A stretch of DNA of 64,000 nt from Shewanella metallivivens (GCF_028750675.1 NZ_JAQQPZ010000013.1:241813-305812); one strand, 5' to 3'. Shown: positions 17,466 through 27,810, counted from the stretch's first letter. Numbers and translations are program-made. The notes: a model not told the origin generated them from the letters alone.

Positions 17466-20012
17466 TCAAGCCTTAACTACTTGAACACGATTAGTGTGTT
17501 GTGGATTTCCCTTTGATACAGGGGAAGGATGATATTTTGTTAGCGTATTAATACAGCCACCAATATCAACAACATGGCCAGATGGCCCCACTTTTCCACT
17601 CGCATCAGGTTTATACCAAGCACCTTGCCCTAAAGAACACACGCCTGGAGTCACTCTTGGTGTCAGTTTTACAGGCAGTTCGATTGTTCCTCTACCGTTA
17701 TACACATGCACCATATCACCATCAGATAGGCCTCTGCTTGAAGCATCTTTTGGGTTCATCCAAACAGCATCTTCTACCGCTTCTCTTAGCCATGCGACAT
17801 TGTGATAGCTAGAGTGAGTTCTGCCCTTCGTGTGGTAACCGCACAACTGCAAAGGATAGCCTGCATCAATAGTGTCTTGGTCTTGATAACCATCCCAAGT
17901 GACTACGTATTGAGGTAATGGAGTGATTTTATCTCCTGCAGGCAAAGACCAAGTTGCCGCTTTCCGTGCAAGTGATAATGAGAAAATTTCGAATTTTCCA
18001 GAAATTGTAGGTCTAGGGTTAGCAACCGGATCTTGAATAAAGGACTCAAATGCAACTACTGATGACGGCATATATTTACGGAAAACCCCCACCTTTTGTG
18101 CTTCCTCGTAAGTGTCAGGCATATCAACATCGGCATTCATTGATTTAGTTTCTTGATACAGTTTTTCACACCATTGTTGCCCTGTTAGCCCTTCAGTATA
18201 TTCAGCGCCATTGCCCATCGCATTTGCAATACCCGCACAAATCTCGTACATGGATTGTGCTTCACCTAACGGTTTGAGTGACGTACTCATAAATGTTGCA
18301 TAAGCCATTTGACCTGATGCATAAGAATCGTTGGCATAATCAACGGATTCAAGCCAAGTGCTATCTGGTAATAAATAATCCGCAAATTTAGCCGATGGCG
18401 TCATCCAGCAATCACTGACGATAATCAGTTCACACATGCTGTCATCTTCTAAAATTTGAGCAGTACCATTACTGTCTGAATGTTGATTAACAAGAGCGTT
18501 ACCCGCACAGTTGATAATCGCTTTAATGTTTGTACCCAAAGTTGCTGGGTTGTTATCAACTCGCTCTTGGCTGCCACTGGCTGTAAAGCGAACACCGTCT
18601 GTGGTTCCTGTAAACTGCTCGCCACGTACTACAGCATCTGACCACGTGTAAACGGGAATAGTGACATCGACAGGGTTACTACCTGTTGGCATTCCTGCGA
18701 CACCAAAACTATAGCTTGACGGCATAGCACCACTATTAACCCCTGCGCGACCAATTTTACCCGTCATAATCGCAAGGGTATAAACTGCACGAGTGGCTTG
18801 ATCACCATTGGCATGGCGACTAATACCCGCACCTGCTGAGATATATGGTGCTTCTGCAGCCATGATGGCATCGGCTAGCTGTTCAATTTTATAGACAGGA
18901 ATACCACACACACCCGCAGCCCAAGTAGGTGTTTTAGCACCATCGGACTCAAATGCACCCAGACCCATAATGTAATCATGGTAGTTTTGAGTAGGGTCAA
19001 TATATTGAGCATGCGAAGCAATAAATGGATCTGAATTTAACGCAACAGATGCTTTGGTATTAATCAGTGAGGCTTCATCATATCCAACAGCATATTTATC
19101 TAAAAATGATTTGGCTTTTTGATCAACCCAACCACTGTTTATCATTTGGTAAATAACCGCCTCAATCAATGCCGCATCTGTGCCTGGGCGAATAGCAAGC
19201 CACTCGTCTTCATTACCGCGCATTGAGTCGGTGTAACGAGGCTCAATCATCCAAACTTTAATATTTTTTGTATTATTTTCTAATGATTTGACAAAGTCAT
19301 AGCCTTCACCGCTACCACTCATACGAATTTCATTTGGATTAAAGCCAAAACCGATAAATAAGTCAGAGTTAACAATTTCGCTTAATGAGCTACCACCGAT
19401 ACTATCCCACTGGTCACCATAAGTGGCCATACATGCAGGGTATACACCCGCCCATGAGTAATCCCAATGATGATCTAAAAAACCACCATTTAAATTTAAT
19501 AATCTGCCCCAAGTTGCCGTATTCGATGAAAATCCATAATAAGCACCAGTTCCGTAATGCATATAAATAGATTCTGGACCATAATTCTCTTTAATCGCTG
19601 ATAATTTTGAACCGATTTCTGAATAAGCTTGCTCCCAAGTAATCGGGACAAATTTTGCTTCACCTCGTTTACCTACTCGTTTCATTGGCGAACGTAGTCG
19701 GTCTGTTGCATAGGTTCTTTGACGTAGTGAGCGGCCACGAGGGCATGCTCTTGCTTGGTGGTTAACACCATATTCATCTGTTGTTTCATGATCAGTTTCA
19801 ATACGGCTAATGACCCCATCTTTACTGAACACTTTAATTGGGCAGTTAGAACCACAGTTAACTAAACATGCAGACCAGTTAAGTTGCTCAAGCGAACTTT
19901 CAGGTACTTCAGGCTCTACAACCTTGATATCTTTCGCGCTATCTTCACACCCTGTGATTGTTGCTGCACAACCCATAGCAGCACTCATTTTTAAGAAACT
20001 TCTGCGTTCCAT
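17466..20012 (-). CDS. dmsA: DMSO reductase catalytic molybdopterin subunit DmsA
   Basis: An 848-residue molybdopterin oxidoreductase. The leader MERRSFLKMSAAMGC carries a twin-arginine motif, and ITGC looks like a lipobox, fitting an exported lipoprotein at the cell surface. CLVNCGSNCPIKV with the later ARACPRG cysteine binds the N-terminal [4Fe-4S] cluster. Typical MoPterin segments include YMHYGTGAYYGFSS and the C-terminal LPVKLTPRVTPGVCSLGQG. A good ribosome site (AGAGGA) precedes the ATG. It reduces DMSO to DMS as terminal electron acceptor, using electrons from DmsB and the DmsE/DmsF conduit encoded upstream. Confidence 0.93.
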   Translation of the reverse strand: MERRSFLKMSAAMGCAATITGCEDSAKDIKVVEPEVPESSLEQLNWSACLVNCGSNCPIKVFSKDGVISRIETDHETTDEYGVNHQARACPRGRSLRQRTYATDRLRSPMKRVGKRGEAKFVPITWEQAYSEIGSKLSAIKENYGPESIYMHYGTGAYYGFSSNTATWGRLLNLNGGFLDHHWDYSWAGVYPACMATYGDQWDSIGGSSLSEIVNSDLFIGFGFNPNEIRMSGSGEGYDFVKSLENNTKNIKVWMIEPRYTDSMRGNEDEWLAIRPGTDAALIEAVIYQMINSGWVDQKAKSFLDKYAVGYDEASLINTKASVALNSDPFIASHAQYIDPTQNYHDYIMGLGAFESDGAKTPTWAAGVCGIPVYKIEQLADAIMAAEAPYISAGAGISRHANGDQATRAVYTLAIMTGKIGRAGVNSGAMPSSYSFGVAGMPTGSNPVDVTIPVYTWSDAVVRGEQFTGTTDGVRFTASGSQERVDNNPATLGTNIKAIINCAGNALVNQHSDSNGTAQILEDDSMCELIIVSDCWMTPSAKFADYLLPDSTWLESVDYANDSYASGQMAYATFMSTSLKPLGEAQSMYEICAGIANAMGNGAEYTEGLTGQQWCEKLYQETKSMNADVDMPDTYEEAQKVGVFRKYMPSSVVAFESFIQDPVANPRPTISGKFEIFSLSLARKAATWSLPAGDKITPLPQYVVTWDGYQDQDTIDAGYPLQLCGYHTKGRTHSSYHNVAWLREAVEDAVWMNPKDASSRGLSDGDMVHVYNGRGTIELPVKLTPRVTPGVCSLGQGAWYKPDASGKVGPSGHVVDIGGCINTLTKYHPSPVSKGNPQHTNRVQVVKA

Positions 20013-20055
20013 TGTGATGTCCTCTTACTAATGTAAATTTGGTTTTGGGTAACGT

Positions 20056-22047
20056 TTACAGCAGGTAGCTGAAATTCAGCATGACCTGATGGGCGCTATA
20101 GTTATGATTTAACTCACCTAAAGTGATAAAGCTTGTCGTTTCATCAAGCGACATTTGCGCGTCATCAGTGTCGTAATAACGTTCATAGCGATAGGTCAGT
20201 TTGAGTGCCATTTCGTTACTCAGGTTATAGTTTGCGTACATGTTGACGCTGTGGTTGTAGGAGTAATAATCACCGTATGGCGACGTGCCGGTGCTGGTGA
20301 TATAAGTGTCGCTGTTTGAGTTGCTAAACAAATAGTCAGCACCCAGTGTCAGCTTGTTTTGGAGTAATCCACCGTAGTGAATACCGGTACCGATATTGAT
20401 AAATTCATCTTCAATGTCGGTATACCAGTCGGCTGCGCTGTTACTTTGGCTGCCCGCTTGTGCTGAATTAATCCATTGCTGACTGGCAAAGCCATATACG
20501 TTGATATGTTTAGAGACAGTGGCATTAAGGTTAAGGTTGACGCCGTAATCTTCTGATTCGGTTAAGCCTATAACGGTGTCGTCGTAATCATCTTTGGCGT
20601 AGTGTGCACTGATGTCGACGCCTAACCAGCTGAGCGGAGTGTGGTTAATGTTTAACTCAAGGTTATTGCGGGTTCTATTGGCTAGGTAGTACTTGCGCAT
20701 TAAGGCGTTTTCTTCTGACGAGGTTAGCTCATCAGTTTGGTACGCTGAGCCATCACGATTGCTGTGTTCTGCTTTAATATCAATAATAAAGTTGTCTACC
20801 GCACGAATAGACAATCTGCCCCATAGCGTGTCGTCGTGGGTTTCTTCACGGGCACTGTAGCTTCTGTCTATTTCTTCACGGTCGTACCCCGCTTGTAGGC
20901 GATAGTCCTGGCTTATGCGGTATTTTGCGTTGAGCTTATACGTGGCACGCTCAATGTCAGTGGCAATGTTTTCTTTAAAGGTGTCGTTTAAGTCATTAAA
21001 GGTGTATTGCTGAAATTCAAATACGGAGCTGTTGTTTTCGCGGTTGCTGTAGTCGAAGCTCCCCCCCACACGTAAGCGGTTGCTCAACATTGATGACACT
21101 TTTAAGGTGGCATCTGTGGTATCAACTTCACCATCCCAATTTTGTATTGGGTTGCCGCTCATTGAGATTAAGTCGTCATCTTGTATCATCCGACCGACAA
21201 TAAAGCGGCCAGACATCACGGTGCTGTCTAATTGGTATTGACCCGAAAGTGAGATTTGATGCGCTTCATTGTCTGGTGCTGCGGCATAGACATCGTCCAA
21301 ATAAGTGAAGCTTAAATCCTGGCTGTCATTGTCGTACTGGCTTGCAAAATAACTGAGTTCGGTAAGCCAGTTAGCCCCATTTAATATCGCGCCTGCGGTA
21401 AATGAATCGGTGGTTGAGTCAACCACCAAGCCGGTGTTAACAGGGCTTGGGTTCATCACACTGCTACTGGTGTAACCTGACTTATCTTCGGTTTCGAACT
21501 GCACATAACCTTGATACATGTCGTGTTGCATTTCAGCTTGCAAAGCAATTTTTTCACGCTGCTGAGAAAGCTCAAAGTTATATGGCTGGGTGCTGCCAAC
21601 AAGAGTGCCTTGGTCATAATATAAGTTGCTTTGCGCATCACCCGATTGATATGTGGTGATTAACTGATAGTCGGCGTCGACGGTAAATAACCCCGGTTTA
21701 CCGGCGCTCATTTGAGCAAAGCTGTTTTCGTAGCCTAATTGGTGAGTTTTAAGCTTAGCCTGGTAACCCTCGCTATTTTGGTATTGCACGTCAGCATTGG
21801 CCGTGGCAACAAAGCCATCTTGGTCAGTACCAAATGCATTGGCCGCATGCACATCATCACTTTCAATATAGCCTGCTGCCACACTGACGTTACCGCGATA
21901 ACCTGAGTTTACTTCACAGCGCTTACATTGATAGTTTTGCTGGTCAACCTGAGTAGTATTGGCCTGGCTTACGGCAAAGTTCGCTGACAGTACTGGCGCA
22001 GACGCGAGCAATAATGAGGCGGTAATAATATTGAGTTTAAAATTCAT
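20056..22047 (-). CDS. dmsF: MtrB/PioB-family outer membrane porin DmsF
   Basis: A 663-residue outer membrane beta-barrel of the MtrB/PioB type. The start at 22047 is preferred over the ATG at 22062 because GAGGAG sits between them at the right spacing and MNFKLNIITASLLLASAPVLSA is then a clean signal peptide. QCKRCEVN near residue 43 is the CxxC motif typical of MtrB proteins. The rest is alternating amphipathic strands ending in LNFSYLL, a C-terminal aromatic-type barrel signature. It sheathes the decaheme DmsE to carry electrons through the outer membrane. It follows dmsE by 14 bp. Confidence 0.92.
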   Translation of the reverse strand: MNFKLNIITASLLLASAPVLSANFAVSQANTTQVDQQNYQCKRCEVNSGYRGNVSVAAGYIESDDVHAANAFGTDQDGFVATANADVQYQNSEGYQAKLKTHQLGYENSFAQMSAGKPGLFTVDADYQLITTYQSGDAQSNLYYDQGTLVGSTQPYNFELSQQREKIALQAEMQHDMYQGYVQFETEDKSGYTSSSVMNPSPVNTGLVVDSTTDSFTAGAILNGANWLTELSYFASQYDNDSQDLSFTYLDDVYAAAPDNEAHQISLSGQYQLDSTVMSGRFIVGRMIQDDDLISMSGNPIQNWDGEVDTTDATLKVSSMLSNRLRVGGSFDYSNRENNSSVFEFQQYTFNDLNDTFKENIATDIERATYKLNAKYRISQDYRLQAGYDREEIDRSYSAREETHDDTLWGRLSIRAVDNFIIDIKAEHSNRDGSAYQTDELTSSEENALMRKYYLANRTRNNLELNINHTPLSWLGVDISAHYAKDDYDDTVIGLTESEDYGVNLNLNATVSKHINVYGFASQQWINSAQAGSQSNSAADWYTDIEDEFINIGTGIHYGGLLQNKLTLGADYLFSNSNSDTYITSTGTSPYGDYYSYNHSVNMYANYNLSNEMALKLTYRYERYYDTDDAQMSLDETTSFITLGELNHNYSAHQVMLNFSYLL

Positions 22048-22061
22048 TGTGTGACTCCTCA

Positions 22062-23006
22062 TTAACGCTGCAAAGTGCTGCCAGCTGGGTGGTTGGAACC
22101 ATGAATTTGGCTATGGCAATTGAGGCAGCTCTTACCGCCGCCAAAGGCATCCACGCCCGGTTGTTGCACCACACGACTGGCATGGCCGTCATCGGCATGA
22201 CATTGCTGACATAGCTGAGGTGCACGATGGGTTAGCATGCTTTCGTTTACGCTACCGTGCGGGTTATGGCAGGTAATGCAGTTTTCGGTCACTGGCGCAT
22301 GCTCCCAAAGGACTGGACCACGTTTTTCGGCATGGCAGCTGTAACATGTGTCATTAATAGAAGGTTTGTTTAACGCGCTTTCGGTCATTGATCCATGTGG
22401 CGAATGACAATCGATACAGGTCATTTGATCCCATTTCATTGGGTGACTAGAGCGTTTGTTCATGTCGGCTTTTTCACGCGTGTGACAGTTGGTGCAGGTG
22501 TCGTTGACGGTGAGTTTTTCAAGTGCAGGGTCGGTTGCGGCATGGACAACATGGCAGTCGGCACAGGCAATGTCTTCAAGGTTGTGTGTGCTGTTATGCC
22601 ACGCCATTTGCTTAGCATCGTTATGACAACCTTGGCAAACCGTATTTTGAGTTTGAGCAGACAGCTTGCTGCCTTGGCCAAACTGGATCATCGGCTCTTT
22701 GCCACCACGGTTATGCTGGCCCATTGGACCATGGCATGCTTCGCATTGCAGGCCAGCCATAGGAGATGTTGAGTGGGCGACATTGCCATGAACACCTTTA
22801 AAAATGTCCATTACTTTGTCATTTTTTTTATGACACATTAAGCAGCTATCTGCACCTTTAGGTGAGTAGTTACCCTGTGCAAATTTTTCAATGAGTGTTG
22901 TTTCAAGTTGCTCTGCAGTTAAATCCTCCCAAGGTAATGCATGAGCACTTTGCATTACGAAAAAGACACCTACAATAAATATGAATAATCGATACAGAGA
23001 TCTCAT
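22062..23006 (-). CDS. dmsE: Decaheme c-type cytochrome DmsE
   Basis: A 314-residue periplasmic cytochrome with a signal peptide ([23 protein letters not shown]). Ten CxxCH heme sites can be counted: CLMCH, CEACH, CQGCH, CADCH, CTNCH, CIDCH, CYSCH, CITCH, CQQCH and CLNCH. This is the MtrA-type count and length. It accepts electrons from the inner-membrane quinol pool, through CymA in Shewanella, and hands them across DmsF to DmsAB. It is the first gene of the operon, with a strong ribosome site (AAGGAG). The stop overlaps the first possible start of dmsF. Confidence 0.94.
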   Translation of the reverse strand: MRSLYRLFIFIVGVFFVMQSAHALPWEDLTAEQLETTLIEKFAQGNYSPKGADSCLMCHKKNDKVMDIFKGVHGNVAHSTSPMAGLQCEACHGPMGQHNRGGKEPMIQFGQGSKLSAQTQNTVCQGCHNDAKQMAWHNSTHNLEDIACADCHVVHAATDPALEKLTVNDTCTNCHTREKADMNKRSSHPMKWDQMTCIDCHSPHGSMTESALNKPSINDTCYSCHAEKRGPVLWEHAPVTENCITCHNPHGSVNESMLTHRAPQLCQQCHADDGHASRVVQQPGVDAFGGGKSCLNCHSQIHGSNHPAGSTLQR

Positions 23007-23438
23007 TTTAAATATCTCCTTAACATTGTTTTTTTAGCTTTCATGTTATTACCTGCAAGGAATTGCTTAATATTAATAAACGCATTATTTGTAAAAAATA
23101 AACCACATTCTTTTGTTCTGTAGATTTGATTTAATCAATGGTGAAACATTCACACACTTAATTACCCTCACCCCAATATAGAACAAATTAAAACAAACTA
23201 TCTTTACAAAAACTTACATATGTATATAAACAATAAAAAATAACTTGTGATTAACTTAACAAAAATGCCAACAAAGAAAATCACAAACAATTTTGTTGAC
23301 AAACACCACAAACACCAATAGAAATGTGACCAATGCCGCACATAAACAAAGTGCAATGCAATGCTGCTTGTTAAACTCAGATAAGGTTTCTAAAGTAACT
23401 AATTGCAAATTTTTACAAACCCATTAAGGCGAAGTTAT
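23007..23438. promoter_or_regulatory. Divergent promoter region of dmsE and Crp/Fnr-like gene
   Basis: A 432-bp AT-rich non-coding region between divergent genes. Two palindromes stand out: TTGATTTAATCAA at 23126-23138, an FNR-like site with a 3-base instead of 4-base centre, and GTGAAACATTCAC at 23141-23153, a CRP-like half-site pair. They lie 120-150 bp upstream of dmsE, a position suitable for activator binding. Fnr/Crp control of dms genes is known in Shewanella; the match here is imperfect, so binding is inferred. Confidence 0.4.
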
Positions 23439-24257
23439 ATGGCGTTAGTTATGTCTTTAAACTCTGACATGAAGAGTAAATCAACAATATTTCTCCCCGA
23501 AGTCGTAAAGCCAGAGATAATGAATTTTATTAAAGAACATGGTCAGAGCATCTCCTTAAAAAAAGGAGATCTGGTACCAAAAAGTATCTTGCTCAACAAT
23601 TTTATATATTTAAAATCAGGGCTTTTGTTCTATATAAAAAGAACAAACAATTACACCAAACCAAAATTCGTTAATGTGATAACGCCTAAAAGGTTGACTG
23701 ATTATCATTTATTATTAGAAAACAATTGTACATGCTGTAAGAGCATAAAAGTTGCAAGAGATAGCGACCTCATCGTTGTAGATAAATCATTGATAAAAAA
23801 CCTTATAAAAGATGATATAGAGCTATTTACTCAATTTATGTTTGATGCTAATTATTTTACAGAAAGGCAAACTGCACTGGCTATTTTCTTGCTAACATCA
23901 TCCCCTGAAGATAAGTTAATCAAATTTTTATTTGATATGCTTGTTGTTTATAAAACCGAATTCTCATCACCTTGGCTGACAATTAAAATCAAACTTACAC
24001 GTGAAGAAATAGCTGATATTCTTCATATTAGTGTCATCAAGTTAGATTTAATGATGGGAAGTTTAAAGAAACAAGGACTCGTGACAAAACAAAATGGGCT
24101 CTTATGCGTCAATACAGCTCTATTTAACGAATTGTCTCCATGTCCTTTAGGCAGAGAGGATGCCCAAGGTTGTAAATCAAATAACATGTTAAAATTCAGA
24201 ACAAAAAACATGATCGAAATTAATAATCAACCGTTACACATAAAAATAAAACAATAA
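23439..24257 (+). CDS. Crp/Fnr-like transcription regulator
   Basis: A 272-residue regulator. The ATG at 23439, preceded by AAGGCG, is preferred over the upstream TTG at 23403. The N-terminal part is a cyclic-nucleotide-binding-like beta roll with weak conservation; the C-terminal helix-turn-helix is visible in KLTREEIADILHISVIKLD. Cysteines occur as CTCC in the sensor part and again in CPLGREDAQGC near the end, so a redox or metal role is possible. It is divergent from dmsE, across a shared regulatory region, and is therefore the likely regulator of the DMSO respiration operon. Base use is more AT-rich than the dms genes. Confidence 0.7.
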   Translation: MALVMSLNSDMKSKSTIFLPEVVKPEIMNFIKEHGQSISLKKGDLVPKSILLNNFIYLKSGLLFYIKRTNNYTKPKFVNVITPKRLTDYHLLLENNCTCCKSIKVARDSDLIVVDKSLIKNLIKDDIELFTQFMFDANYFTERQTALAIFLLTSSPEDKLIKFLFDMLVVYKTEFSSPWLTIKIKLTREEIADILHISVIKLDLMMGSLKKQGLVTKQNGLLCVNTALFNELSPCPLGREDAQGCKSNNMLKFRTKNMIEINNQPLHIKIKQ

Positions 24258-24399
24258 AAATTATAGGCATTACCTATAGAAGGTCTAACTTATATGAGAT
24301 TTATCTTTATAAGAATGTCTGCAATATAAAAGTGACAAAAATACTCTTAAAAAAATATATCGAAATCATTATTATATAAGTGTAACCACCTCCCATCTT

Positions 24400-24430
24400 A
24401 TATAAATCAATCATATAAAAAGATTTATAT
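24400..24430. terminator. AT-rich stem-loop between convergent genes
   Basis: A 9-bp inverted repeat, ATATAAATC at 24400-24408 and GATTTATAT at 24422-24430, lies between the convergent Crp/Fnr-like and response regulator genes. It could end transcription from either side, but the stem is weak and AT-only at its ends. Confidence 0.3.
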
Positions 24431-24462
24431 GATATTGATACAATTAAATTATTGTTAAAGCC

Positions 24463-25842
24463 TTAATGCCCTTTTAAACGTCGACTCAGGGCACTTTGAC
24501 TGATCCCTAATATTTGCGCTGCCGCGGTTTGATTGTTTGCAGTGCGGCTCATAGCCTCATCGACTAATGCCTGGTTCATTTGGGCAATGGTTGGCAGTTG
24601 TTTGGGAAAAATAATCGTGTTCTGTGGGGTATCATTCATCGATTTATGTTCATTAATCGCTTCCATAAAAGGACTGGTATTGAGGGCGATACCATCACTT
24701 CTACTTACGGCGTCAAACACCATGCCTTTGAGTTCGTGTAAATTGCCAGGAAAGTCATAACTGGCCAACTGCGTGGCTAAATCTGCAGGTTGTAGTGGTG
24801 CGGGTAAATTCATTTCTGTCGCCGCTAAGGCAATAAAATGATTAATCAACATTGAGATATCTAAGCGCCGTTCAACTAATGGCGGTAATTTAATTTTATG
24901 GGCGCGTAAACGATACAAGAGATCACTTCTAAACTTACCCGCTTGGTGAAGTTTAAGTAAATCATCTTGAGTAGATACCACAAATTTACATTTTACTGGG
25001 TAAGCGGTATCGCTGCCTAAAGGATAGTATTGTTTGGTTTCTAATAAGGTAAGCAGCTTAACCTGAGCATCGAGCGGCAACGCACCAATCTCATTAAGAT
25101 AAAGCACGCCACTGCCGACTTGATGCAGTAAACCCGCAACGGCTTCTAGCTCGCCATTATTATGATGATAAAGCTTGCCACACATTTTTTGTTCAAAGTA
25201 TTCACTACTAATCCCGGCAAGATTAATACTCAATAGCGGTTCATTTGGGCTATAGAGTGCATGACAAGATTTGGCAAATTCACTTTTACCTGTTCCGCTC
25301 GCCCCAATGATAAGTAGGGGTTCTGGGCTGCCAGACACGGCTTCAAGGTAGCGAAATTGATCTAATAATTGCGGTTCGCAAGTTAAAATATTATTAAATG
25401 CTTGCGGGTTTTCTAGCGTACGACTTAAAAACTTCTCTTTTATGTATAAGTAGTTACGTTCAAGCCCAACAACCTCAAGCGCTCGGCGCACGGTACGAGC
25501 AAGGTCGTCGACATCGTCGGTTTTGATAAAGTAGTCATAAGCCCCATTTTTAATGCAGCGTACCGCGGTGTCGACTTCATTCACGCCGGTGACAATAATA
25601 ACCCGAGTATTGGGAAAGTCACTGCGTACCATGGCTAAAATATCTTCGCCAGAATGAAATGGCATCGTCAAATCAACCAACACGAGGGCGTAGTCACCTA
25701 CTTGTAAGCGATTCTGTACTTGGCGACTGTCAATGCAAGTATCAATTTCAGCCTCTGGTACAAGCCGATTTAAGGTTATCGCTAAAGTGCGTAACCAAGC
25801 AGCTTCATCGTCGATTAACAAAATATTTCGGGCTAGTTTCAT
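24463..25842 (-). CDS. NtrC-like response regulator lacking the GAFTGA loop
   Basis: A 459-residue regulator with a receiver domain (D11, D12, phosphoacceptor D57, K107), an AAA+ domain (Walker A GASGTGKS at 180-187; Walker B-like VLYLNEIG at about 246-253) and a C-terminal Fis-type helix-turn-helix (AAAQILGISQSALSRRL). The sigma-54 contact loop GAFTGA expected near 222-231 is replaced by GKLYHHNNGELEAVAG. The protein therefore probably does not open sigma-54 promoters and may act as a conventional activator or repressor. It follows the sensor kinase gene by 3 bp and is its partner. Confidence 0.88.
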   Translation of the reverse strand: MKLARNILLIDDEAAWLRTLAITLNRLVPEAEIDTCIDSRQVQNRLQVGDYALVLVDLTMPFHSGEDILAMVRSDFPNTRVIIVTGVNEVDTAVRCIKNGAYDYFIKTDDVDDLARTVRRALEVVGLERNYLYIKEKFLSRTLENPQAFNNILTCEPQLLDQFRYLEAVSGSPEPLLIIGASGTGKSEFAKSCHALYSPNEPLLSINLAGISSEYFEQKMCGKLYHHNNGELEAVAGLLHQVGSGVLYLNEIGALPLDAQVKLLTLLETKQYYPLGSDTAYPVKCKFVVSTQDDLLKLHQAGKFRSDLLYRLRAHKIKLPPLVERRLDISMLINHFIALAATEMNLPAPLQPADLATQLASYDFPGNLHELKGMVFDAVSRSDGIALNTSPFMEAINEHKSMNDTPQNTIIFPKQLPTIAQMNQALVDEAMSRTANNQTAAAQILGISQSALSRRLKGH

Positions 25843-25845
25843 TGC

Positions 25846-27810
25846 TTACTCTTTTGCTAAGGCAAACGTTAGGCGAATGCGGGTACCTTTACCCACACTC
25901 GACAGTATTTGCATTTCACCTTGATGTTCTTTAATTATTTTACTGCAAACTGACAACCCTAACCCAGTGCCACCTTCATGACGCCTTGTGGTAAAAAAGG
26001 GCTCTGTTATCCGTTTTAGGGTGGCACTATTCATGCCACAGCCATTATCTGTAATGCTGAGTAAGGCAGTGGTGTCTTGAATGCTGGTTTCAATTTCAAT
26101 AATACCTTGCTGTTTAGTGCAAGCGTTACACGCGTTTTGCACAAGGTTAATCAGCACCTGCTGTAACTGCTGAGCATCACCGTTAATACAGAGTTGTTGC
26201 TCTGTAAGCTGAGTGATAACTTGATAGAATTTGGTTTGATTTGCCGTTAAACGCAGGGCAACGTGCACCACATCATTGAGACACACTTGCGTATATTCAT
26301 CAGCAACATGCGGCATAGCATAGCGCTTTAAATCGTTAACAATTCGGCTGATTCGTTTAGCGCCGTCTTCAATAGAGCCACAACTGTGCTGCAGCTCTTT
26401 GATGGCAATATCAGGTTGTAACCCGGCAATAAGCCAAAAAGGATTTTGATTTTGGTAATATGTCGCCGCGGGCAATAAGTCTTTCATCGCGGCACTAAAT
26501 AACGAGACGGCATGGACGATAAGCCCTGTCGGGTTATTAATTTCATGTGCAATCCCCGCAGATAATTCACCCAGTGAAGCAAGGCGACTGGCCTCTTCGT
26601 TTGCTTGACGTAACCTGTGTTGCTCAGTTGACTCTTCAAGTAAAATAACCACTTGTTCTTGGGCGATGGGGTGAATTTGTAACTGCCAAAATTGTTGCTG
26701 GTAACGCATGTCTGCAATAAATGACTTTTGACTGGATAACACATTTAACACGGCTGTTTTAAGTACAAATACATCGTTGTCTATGTAGTAAAACGCGTCT
26801 GAATCTAACAAATATATATTGTTATCGTTACTCCATAAGTGTTGTAAGTCTTGATTGACGATGGTCACGCCATTAGGGATGCCATCAAGCACAGATTGAA
26901 ACTGCTGTGACAGTTCAGATATTTCCGCTTCAATCCGCTTACGTTGTATCAATTCGGCATCTAGTGTGTGGGTTTTACGACGTAAACTCGCGCTAATAAA
27001 CCCAGTGTAAATAAGGCCGGCACCTGAAATGATTGCCACAATAATCGCCAGCGCAAACATCCGTCTTTCGCTAGAGGTTAAATCCACTTTTTCGCGTCCG
27101 GTACCAAACCATTTATTGACTAATTGGTCGTATTCACCCGATAACTTTAACTGCCTTAGCGCCTCATTAATCTGATACATCAGATCAGATTTACTGTTAT
27201 TGGCAACAAAATTAAACGCGCCATAAATTAATGCATCACTTGAGCTTCGTACCGATGGATACATTGGCAATAATCGCCTCGCAACAAAGCTTTCAGCAAT
27301 CACGACATCAACTTGGTTTTTTATCAGTAACTGAAAACCTGTTTCATACAGGTCAACATCGACCCGATCAAACCTTTGCAGTTTGTCAGAGAGGTATACA
27401 TCAACAAATGCACCATTTTTTATGGCGACACGCTTACCCACTAAATCAGCCCAATTATTAATAAGCGCCTTTCCTTGCAAGGTATAAGCTTTTGCATGGG
27501 TGGCATAAATAGGATCCGATTGCGCTAACTGACGATCCATATTGACCGGGCTCACCACGGCAATCACATCAATGTCGCTTTTTGGGTTATGTACATCGTT
27601 TAACAGTTGCTGAAAACTCTTGCGCCGAACAATAATTCGCGTACTGGTTAGCTGGCCAATTCGCTTCATTAGCTCAACATTAAAGCCTTGATCAACCCCA
27701 TTATTGCGCCACTCTAAAGGAGCCGTATTTGAGTGCACACCAAATACAATGCTGTCTTGCGCCAGCACTGGCAAGGTAAAAAATATAAGAAAAAACAATA
27801 TCAATCTCAT
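25846..27810 (-). CDS. Sensor histidine kinase with periplasmic solute-binding domain
   Basis: A 654-residue BvgS-like kinase. Signal peptide MRLILFFLIFFTLPVLA is followed by an SBP_bac_3-like periplasmic domain (VFGVHSNTAPLEW ... LKLSGEYDQLVNKWFG). One membrane helix (FALAIIVAIISGAGLIYTGF) and a coiled region follow, then a PAS-like segment (FQSVLDGIPNGVTIVNQDL). The phosphoacceptor box is ELSAGIAHEINNPTG and the ATPase shows NLVQNACNA, DNGCGM and GTGLGL. It probably senses a small anionic or amino acid ligand. It is divergent from fccA and 3 bp upstream of its regulator, so fumarate or DMSO respiration genes are possible targets (inference). Confidence 0.9.
   Translation of the reverse strand: MRLILFFLIFFTLPVLAQDSIVFGVHSNTAPLEWRNNGVDQGFNVELMKRIGQLTSTRIIVRRKSFQQLLNDVHNPKSDIDVIAVVSPVNMDRQLAQSDPIYATHAKAYTLQGKALINNWADLVGKRVAIKNGAFVDVYLSDKLQRFDRVDVDLYETGFQLLIKNQVDVVIAESFVARRLLPMYPSVRSSSDALIYGAFNFVANNSKSDLMYQINEALRQLKLSGEYDQLVNKWFGTGREKVDLTSSERRMFALAIIVAIISGAGLIYTGFISASLRRKTHTLDAELIQRKRIEAEISELSQQFQSVLDGIPNGVTIVNQDLQHLWSNDNNIYLLDSDAFYYIDNDVFVLKTAVLNVLSSQKSFIADMRYQQQFWQLQIHPIAQEQVVILLEESTEQHRLRQANEEASRLASLGELSAGIAHEINNPTGLIVHAVSLFSAAMKDLLPAATYYQNQNPFWLIAGLQPDIAIKELQHSCGSIEDGAKRISRIVNDLKRYAMPHVADEYTQVCLNDVVHVALRLTANQTKFYQVITQLTEQQLCINGDAQQLQQVLINLVQNACNACTKQQGIIEIETSIQDTTALLSITDNGCGMNSATLKRITEPFFTTRRHEGGTGLGLSVCSKIIKEHQGEMQILSSVGKGTRIRLTFALAKE

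Noticed and set aside
22395..22772. 125-codon plus-strand ORF inside dmsE
   Set aside because: It is a shadow of the heme-rich coding sequence on the opposite strand.
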